Shown: piece after piece, positions 25,947 to 30,537 of the stretch
Layout of the letters: every line of letters starts with the position of its first letter
How positions within the stretch are numbered: the first letter of the stretch is position 1
Assembly: GCA_049671745.1 (NCBI GenBank)
Contig: JBATVL010000015.1
Location: forward strand, 1-30,537
DNA: 30,537 bases
Source: SNAP01 sp049671745
GTDB lineage: Bacteria > Bacteroidota > Bacteroidia > Bacteroidales > Marinifilaceae
Direction: 5' to 3'
Position numbers and translations under genes: made by a program
The notes under the pieces: generated by a model
The model's input: only the letters and a program-made list of their open reading frames with translations
The model's database searches: none
Told to the model about the DNA's origin: nothing

Positions 25947-27026
25947 TTAGAAAAATAAAACTTGTTTAGGAGAGACACCACTAGTAATATTCTCATAGAC
26001 AGCAGTTCCGTCAGACTTATAAACAGAAATGAAACCTGGAGTTGCATAATCTGGAGATCTAAGAACATATATTCTTTCAGTCTTTTGATTATATCCAAGT
26101 CCATAAAAAGATTCACCTTCAATAAGAGCTTTGGCTACAACTTTATTATTTGAAGTTTCTACAAGTATAATTGAAGATTTCTTACTAGGATAACCTTCTG
26201 CACCTAAAACAAAAATCTTACTTGCATCTGTATTAGAAGCCATTATTCCAGAAGATGCCATTCTAGGAGTTTTAATAGTTTTCTCTACAGTATCGTTCTG
26301 TGTGTTTATTAAAGAAATCCCTTTATTATCATTTCCAATATAAGAAGAATGGGATACCCAAAGATTATTATCAGAATTTTTTATAAGAAAACGGCCATTA
26401 TCTGGAATACTAATTGCTTTTAAGAATACATTTTTATTAATATCGAAGACAGCAACTTCCTTTGTGTTTATAGATGCTGCATAAAGTTTATCACCTACAA
26501 TAGCAAGGTCTTCAAACCCGCCTTTTCTTTTAATAGTAGAGATTATTTCGTTACTATCTAGATCTATAACAGCTATAAAAGATTCTTCATAATTAGGATA
26601 ATAATTTTTACCATAACAAGAGACATAACCTCTGTTCCCTTTAGCTGTAAAGAATCTAGGAGTAATTAATCCTGTTGTTAATGGATTAACATTGACTTTC
26701 ATATTATCTGTAGCATCCATGATGACCATACCATCTGCACCATAAGTTAAGCAGTATAATTTACCATTATGAAGACTTATTGATTGAGTACTTGCAGCTA
26801 TCTTTTTGCCATTCATCTTTTCATAATAGCCATTGTTGATAGTTCCATTTTCTTCATTAAACATACTTATTGAACCTTTTGCACTTGCTCCTTCATTTAG
26901 TATAATAGCATTGCCGTCAAGTGAAATTTCAGGTTCTAAATTATTATCATTATTGTCCTTCTCACAAGAAGAAAATAGCCCTAATGTAACGACAAAAAGA
27001 ACTATTAGTAAATTGATTTTTTTCAT
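25947..27026 (-). CDS. btuG: BtuG-like surface lipoprotein (YncE-type beta-propeller)
   Basis: 359 residues with signal and lipobox FSSC (Cys21) followed by acidic residues EKDNNDNN, which fits surface export in Bacteroidota. The rest is beta-propeller repeats of the YncE/DUF5074 type, e.g. GKLYCLTYGADGMVIMDATD, KLYAASINTKEVAVFDINKN and KIFVLGAEG. In Bacteroides, BtuG is a seven-bladed surface propeller that binds cobalamin very tightly and caps BtuB. Here it starts 1 nt after the btuB stop, which strongly supports the assignment. Confidence 0.88.
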   Translation of the reverse strand: MKKINLLIVLFVVTLGLFSSCEKDNNDNNLEPEISLDGNAIILNEGASAKGSISMFNEENGTINNGYYEKMNGKKIAASTQSISLHNGKLYCLTYGADGMVIMDATDNMKVNVNPLTTGLITPRFFTAKGNRGYVSCYGKNYYPNYEESFIAVIDLDSNEIISTIKRKGGFEDLAIVGDKLYAASINTKEVAVFDINKNVFLKAISIPDNGRFLIKNSDNNLWVSHSSYIGNDNKGISLINTQNDTVEKTIKTPRMASSGIMASNTDASKIFVLGAEGYPSKKSSIILVETSNNKVVAKALIEGESFYGLGYNQKTERIYVLRSPDYATPGFISVYKSDGTAVYENITSGVSPKQVLFF

Positions 27027-27027
27027 T

Positions 27028-28944
27028 CTAGTTTAATTTAATATTAAGACTCATGTGATAATTTCTACCAGGAACAGCATAATATTCCCAATCTTGGTAT
27101 TCTGAATTAAAAAGATTGTTTACACTGAACTGTAGGTTTATAAAGTTATTGTGTATTCTAAATTCTTTTGTAAAACTCATATCGCAAAGGGTATATGCAT
27201 CAAGCATTCCAGAATAGTCACTATTATGTCTCTCTCCTGTATATGAATAATTAGTCCTTAAACTGTATTTGTTTAATTTAAGTTCAAGGCTAGTGTTGGC
27301 ATTATGTCTTGGTGTATATGCTAATTGTTTGTCTATGTTTTCTTTTCTTGTAATACTTTCTTTTAATAAAGAAGATGTGAAGAAATAGTTTAATCTATAA
27401 TTTATAATCATCTCATTGATGTTCGCTTTGTAATGAGAGATGAATTCACCACCCATACATTCTACTTTACTTTCATTGACAGCCCTAGGTTCACCGCCTT
27501 CATTTATCCATCTTATCCAGTTGCTTACATCATTATAATACCCGTTGAGAGTTATGTAAAGCATAGAAGAAGAAATAGATTGGCTAATATTTATACCTAA
27601 TTCAGCAGAACGACTTTCTTCTGGGTTTATATTAGCATTACCCAAGTCCCCCCAATATCTTTGATTAAAAGTTGGTATTTTATATCCCTTAGAGAAATTT
27701 ATGCTTAGTACTGTTTTGTTCCTTTTTTTATTGTTTAAATCATAAGCCAAGCCAATAGCTGGAGTAAATGGAGATTTATAATTAGATACAAATGTTTGTC
27801 GAATATTCAATGAGTATTTTAATTTGTCGAATATCTTTTGCTGAAACAGTGCAAAAAGCTCAGTACGATGTTCATCTAAATCTTCCGGATATGTATATAC
27901 TTCAGGTTTAATGTATTTGTAATTTAGACCTACATGTATTGATGTAGCATAGTTGAATTGATATTCATAACTAGTATTAGATACTAAACGTTGTGTAGAA
28001 ATCAACTCTTTATTATTGCCATTAGGTATCTGCTTATCTTTTATGTAGCCAACATTTGTTTTAAGTTTATAAGACTCCCCAAGCCTTGTATATTCAGTAA
28101 GTATTCTAATAAATTCGTTCAGAGATTTCTTATATGTTTCTTTATTTCTATTGTCACTCATAAGAGGTTGTATTTGATACCAGTTTTTTTGGTACCAAAT
28201 AATGCTACTAAATGAATTTTCTAGACTAGGTCTATATATGAATTGTTGAAGTAAACCATAATTCTCTTTTTTTGAATTATTTGTATATTCTGAATAATAT
28301 TTTTTCTTCTCGTAGTCATAACTTTGTAAGTTTTCAAACTTAAACTCATTTTTGTTATTTACGTAGTATAGTCTTGTTTTTGATTCGAATTTATTGTTTC
28401 CATGGAAGATTTTTATTCCATTAAAATTGTTTTTCAAACTGCTGTAGTCCGTTTTTATTATGACTTTTGTCCCTCTAGTGAAATTCTTATTTAGTTTTAG
28501 ATTTACTGTTCCACCAATAGCATCTGAACCATAAATAGATCCTGCACTTCCTAATTGTAAATCTACTGCATCAAAGAGAAACATGTCCACTGTTCCTAAA
28601 TTACAAGATCCCAAACTTAGAGAATTAAGATTTATTCCTTCTACTAAAATTGCGGTATGTCCAGCAGCTGTTCCTCTTAAACTTATAGAAGAAAAACCGT
28701 CTGATTTCTTTCTGATATATACTGGTATACTTCCTTTTAGTATATCTGCAAGATTTCCGTTATTGAATTTCTCTATAGATAGAGAGTCTATTTTGTATAT
28801 AATAGTTCCAACGCCGTATTTATGCCTCCTTACTTCTTGAACCTCTACCTGATTTAGATTTATTGTGTCGTTACTAATATAATCTTGGGCTATAGATGTT
28901 ATAGATAAAAAACAAAAGATCACAATGTATATATATTTTAACAT
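27028..28944 (-). CDS. btuB: TonB-dependent outer-membrane vitamin B12 receptor
   Basis: 638 residues, signal peptide cleaved near SIAQ-D (20/21), no carboxypeptidase-like extension. The plug domain (about 30-150) shows ILKGSIPVYIRKKSDGFSSI, LRGTAAGHTAILVEGIN and GSAGSIYGSDAIGGTVNL; the rest is a 22-strand barrel ending in an alternating hydrophobic strand (YHMSLNIKLN). Energised by TonB, it takes corrinoids into the periplasm. It lies downstream of a cobalamin riboswitch and 1 nt before btuG, so substrate assignment is strong. Confidence 0.93.
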   Translation of the reverse strand: MLKYIYIVIFCFLSITSIAQDYISNDTINLNQVEVQEVRRHKYGVGTIIYKIDSLSIEKFNNGNLADILKGSIPVYIRKKSDGFSSISLRGTAAGHTAILVEGINLNSLSLGSCNLGTVDMFLFDAVDLQLGSAGSIYGSDAIGGTVNLKLNKNFTRGTKVIIKTDYSSLKNNFNGIKIFHGNNKFESKTRLYYVNNKNEFKFENLQSYDYEKKKYYSEYTNNSKKENYGLLQQFIYRPSLENSFSSIIWYQKNWYQIQPLMSDNRNKETYKKSLNEFIRILTEYTRLGESYKLKTNVGYIKDKQIPNGNNKELISTQRLVSNTSYEYQFNYATSIHVGLNYKYIKPEVYTYPEDLDEHRTELFALFQQKIFDKLKYSLNIRQTFVSNYKSPFTPAIGLAYDLNNKKRNKTVLSINFSKGYKIPTFNQRYWGDLGNANINPEESRSAELGINISQSISSSMLYITLNGYYNDVSNWIRWINEGGEPRAVNESKVECMGGEFISHYKANINEMIINYRLNYFFTSSLLKESITRKENIDKQLAYTPRHNANTSLELKLNKYSLRTNYSYTGERHNSDYSGMLDAYTLCDMSFTKEFRIHNNFINLQFSVNNLFNSEYQDWEYYAVPGRNYHMSLNIKLN

Positions 28945-28948
28945 ATTA

Positions 28949-29065
28949 TTAAGCTATTGGAAATTGTAATAGGGATTGCCCAGTTAGTAGCAATCCCATT
29001 ATTACGGCAGAAATTATAAACAGTTTATTTTTAGTGAACGTAAACAAATGAATATGCCAAAGCAT
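28949..29065 (-). CDS. Possible 38-residue membrane peptide between riboswitch and btuB
   Basis: ATG at 29065, TAA at 28949-28951, only 4 nt before the btuB start. The peptide starts MLWHIHLFTF and then has one hydrophobic segment, LFIISAVIMGLLLTG, about residues 15-29, with a lysine pair before it. The close coupling to btuB suggests translational coupling or a leader peptide. It may be a chance ORF; no homologue known to me. An 8-bp hairpin lies within its 3' half. Confidence 0.4.
   Translation of the reverse strand: MLWHIHLFTFTKNKLFIISAVIMGLLLTGQSLLQFPIA
28972..28997 (-). promoter_or_regulatory. Hairpin just upstream of btuB
   Basis: GGGATTGC and GCAATCCC pair perfectly over 8 bp with a 10-nt loop. 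It ends 28 nt before the btuB start codon. No T tract follows, so it is not a standard terminator; it may influence translation or RNA stability. Confidence 0.5.
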
Positions 29066-29104
29066 AAACAATTCTAAAATTGATTTTTGATTTTTTGCTA
29101 TATA

Positions 29105-29145
29105 TTAAATTTTCTCTTGACCCCGAGAGATTCTTATTAATTTAA
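29105..29145 (-). promoter_or_regulatory. Candidate expression-platform hairpin
   Basis: On the minus strand TTAAATT (29145-29139) pairs with AATTTAA (29111-29105) and TCTCT (29130-29126) with AGAGA (29117-29113), with an internal bulge. It lies between the aptamer's 3' end and the small ORF. No clear poly-U, so translational control is more likely than termination. Confidence 0.35.
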
Positions 29146-29154
29146 GTTTTCACT

Positions 29155-29340
29155 TAGGCAGGTTTCCTGACTTGTTCCTGTTTTTACTCCTTCCCATCAT
29201 TACTGACAGTGGTTTGAAGTAGTGTAAAAACAATGAATCTCTTACGAGACACAGAACTTACAGTAGCGGGCACTGTTTTGGACTTTCACCAAATTCCCTT
29301 TTATGTATAGAGATGATTCTCTATTACATCACCAAAGCGT
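29155..29340 (-). ncRNA. Cobalamin (adenosylcobalamin-type) riboswitch
   Basis: On the minus strand the order is GCTTTGGTGATG, GGGAATTTGGTGAAAGTCC, CAGTGCCCGCTACTGTAAG and the 3' B12 box GTCAGGAAACCTGCCT (about 29172-29157): the canonical cobalamin aptamer core. It is the leader of btuB-btuG-btuF-btuC and should lower uptake when B12 is plentiful. The -7 box at 29343-29350 places the transcript start right before the aptamer. The exact effector (adenosyl or methyl) cannot be read from this. Confidence 0.95.
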
Positions 29341-29342
29341 TA

Positions 29343-29350
29343 CAAATGTA
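29343..29350 (-). promoter_or_regulatory. btuB operon -7 promoter box
   Basis: TACATTTG on the minus strand matches TAnnTTTG and lies immediately upstream of the riboswitch, so transcription begins a few bases before the aptamer. Confidence 0.6.
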
Positions 29351-29482
29351 TGTTATTTTATTCTAATTTTCTAATAAGTTTTTCTAAAAGTTTTATATTT
29401 TTTTTATTATTTCACTGTTTGTGAGTGTTTTATGATTTGTTTTTTATTGAAAAGTTTTCTGTTTGGTTAAACTTGTTTACTT

Positions 29483-29512
29483 TTTGTTTTATTGTTGTTG
29501 AATTTAAATTTG
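29483..29512 (+). promoter_or_regulatory. Promoter of the second uptake operon
   Basis: TTTG (29483-29486), 18-nt spacer, TAAATTTG (29505-29512): a near-ideal Bacteroidota promoter. The leader to the start at 29562 is about 43 nt, too short for a cobalamin riboswitch, so this operon is probably not under B12 riboswitch control. Confidence 0.65.
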
Positions 29513-29561
29513 TAAATTTATATTGGCTGATTACCTTTGCCTACCTAGAAAAACTACTCTT

Positions 29562-29759
29562 ATGAAAAGAAAAATATCTTACCTTAGATTCTTTGTTTAT
29601 ATTTTCCTTATGGGTGCACTTATCTATTCTTTAATCGTTAAAGATGACTTTTCTGATTTTAAGATTTATGATATTGTTGTTACCTCTGTTATTTTCGTTT
29701 TCCTTGTTTGGGCGATAGGTGTTAATATCAAGATTTTGTTGGAAAATAGAAATCGTTAA
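29562..29759 (+). CDS. Small two-helix membrane protein
   Basis: 65 residues from ATG 29562 (MKRKISYLRFFVYIFLMG), preferred over the in-frame ATG-less extension from 29523, which lies between promoter and gene. Two hydrophobic segments (about 8-23 and 32-53) and a basic C-terminus (ENRNR). Two nucleotides separate it from the BtuF-like gene, so the two are co-transcribed. I do not recognise a family. Confidence 0.6.
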   Translation: MKRKISYLRFFVYIFLMGALIYSLIVKDDFSDFKIYDIVVTSVIFVFLVWAIGVNIKILLENRNR

Positions 29760-29761
29760 TC

Positions 29762-30537
29762 ATGGAAAAACTACTTTATTTATTTGTTTGTATTTGCCTC
29801 TTTTCATGTGGAGATACAAGTGAAAATGTGCATAAATTGATTCCTTTAAAAAGCATGGAACTGCAATATGCTAAAGGTTTTAAGTTGGATTATCATAAAG
29901 GTTTTAAACATCTGTTTTTATATAATCCTAGTGATACTTCTAGACTTGAATATGAGTTTATTCTTAAAGAAAAAGGTGCTATTATTCCTGATCAATTTAA
30001 AGGAATTACTTTAATTAATATTCCTGTAAAAAAGATTGTTTGTCTTACCCTTACTCAGCTGTCTTATATAGTTGAATTAGATGCTGTAAATAGCCTTTGT
30101 GGAGTTAATTCTTCTCGCTTTCTTTTTAATGAAAAAGTGAAAAATAAAATTAAGAGTGGGGATATTAAACTTGTGGGTAGAAAAGGACATTTTAAACCTG
30201 AAATTCTTATGGCTCAGAATCCAGATCTTATATTTGTTTCTCCTTTCAAAGCGGGTGGTTATGATGCTCTTAAAGATGTTGGCATGAAACTTATTCCTGT
30301 TTATGCTTATAATGAAAAACACCCTTTAGCTCGTGCAGAATGGTTGAAGTTTATGGCTGCTTTTATTGGTAAAGAAAAGATGGCTGATTCTCTTTTTAAT
30401 GGTATCTCCATAAAATATAATTCTTTGAAGAAACTTACTGCCACTTGTACTAATAAACCTATAGTCTTTTCAGGTGAATGTAAATCTGGCGTTTGGTATG
30501 CCGTTGGAGGAGAAAGCTATTTAGCTCATTACTTTAG
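29762..30537 (+). CDS. Second BtuF-like substrate-binding lipoprotein (5' part; runs off the window)
   Basis: Open reading frame of 258 codons to the window end. Lipoprotein signal MEKLLYLFVCICLFSCGD (Cys16). Cluster A-1 binding-protein features: VKKIVCLTLTQLSYIVELDA, KPEILMAQNPDLIFVSPF, and the WLKFMAAFIGKEKMAD helix that parallels WVKFFGSILNKELKAD of the minus-strand BtuF. The two are paralogues. It probably starts a complete import operon (permease and ATPase beyond the window). Substrate may be corrinoid or iron chelate. Confidence 0.87.
   Translation, partial: MEKLLYLFVCICLFSCGDTSENVHKLIPLKSMELQYAKGFKLDYHKGFKHLFLYNPSDTSRLEYEFILKEKGAIIPDQFKGITLINIPVKKIVCLTLTQLSYIVELDAVNSLCGVNSSRFLFNEKVKNKIKSGDIKLVGRKGHFKPEILMAQNPDLIFVSPFKAGGYDALKDVGMKLIPVYAYNEKHPLARAEWLKFMAAFIGKEKMADSLFNGISIKYNSLKKLTATCTNKPIVFSGECKSGVWYAVGGESYLAHYF

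Noticed and set aside
25937..26122. N-terminal extension of BtuF to an ATG at 26122
   Set aside because: It would overlap most of the 3' end of btuG and place the lipoprotein signal in the interior; the start at 25936 gives a clean signal peptide.
28972..28997. Intrinsic terminator upstream of btuB
   Set aside because: The stem is perfect but no T tract follows on the minus strand, and it would cut the operon 28 nt before its first large gene.
29523..29561. 13-codon extension of the two-helix protein
   Set aside because: Begins with a non-ATG codon right after the promoter and contains no plausible signal; ATG 29562 starts a normal basic N-terminus.

Overview
The window comes from a low-GC (roughly one-third G+C by eye) member of the Bacteroidota, most likely order Bacteroidales; I cannot fix the genus. 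The evidence is several -7 promoter boxes of the Bacteroidota type (TAnnTTTG), poor Shine-Dalgarno use, typical lipoprotein signals, a PurD/M28/FumC housekeeping set, the fused corrin-ring enzymes typical of the phylum, and a BtuB-BtuG vitamin B12 receptor pair.

Layout. 1-110: tRNA-Asn and its terminator. 164-1687: PepSY-type membrane protein. 1821-7254: a + strand run of a POT-like transporter, purD, a membrane protein (DUF6427-like) and an M28 aminopeptidase lipoprotein, ended by a hairpin shared with the convergent fumC (7331-8725, minus). 8858-23796: the corrin-ring biosynthesis genes on the + strand, in three blocks: cobI/cbiL and cobJ-cbiC (8858-10971), cbiET/cobL and cbiG-cobM (14737-17769), and cobK-cbiD (21967-23796). 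Five polypeptides carry eight enzyme names or ten catalytic domains, enough to go from (cobalt-)precorrin-2 to cobyrinate. CbiG and CbiD point to the anaerobic, early-cobalt route. No chelatase or later amidation/adenosylation gene is present.

Two unrelated cassettes split this cluster. Cassette A (11060-14645, minus) encodes a small helical protein, a MutS-like ATPase with a transmembrane hairpin, a polytopic membrane protein and an ABC ATPase. Cassette B (about 17.8-21.8 kb) encodes two small CD225/dispanin-like membrane proteins on either side of a long coiled-coil lipoprotein, a three-helix membrane protein, and about 1 kb of apparently decayed non-coding DNA.

23777-29350 (minus) is a B12 uptake operon: promoter, cobalamin riboswitch, a possible 38-residue membrane peptide ORF, btuB, btuG, btuF and btuC, tightly packed, with no ATPase gene following. 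Divergent from it, a small two-helix protein and a second BtuF-like lipoprotein (cut by the window end) start what is probably another uptake operon. The organism therefore seems able both to make the corrin ring and to scavenge corrinoids.

The best candidates for something not well described are cassette A (a membrane-anchored MutS-like protein linked to an ABC transporter), cassette B (twin CD225-like proteins with a coiled-coil lipoprotein), and the small ORF between the riboswitch and btuB.
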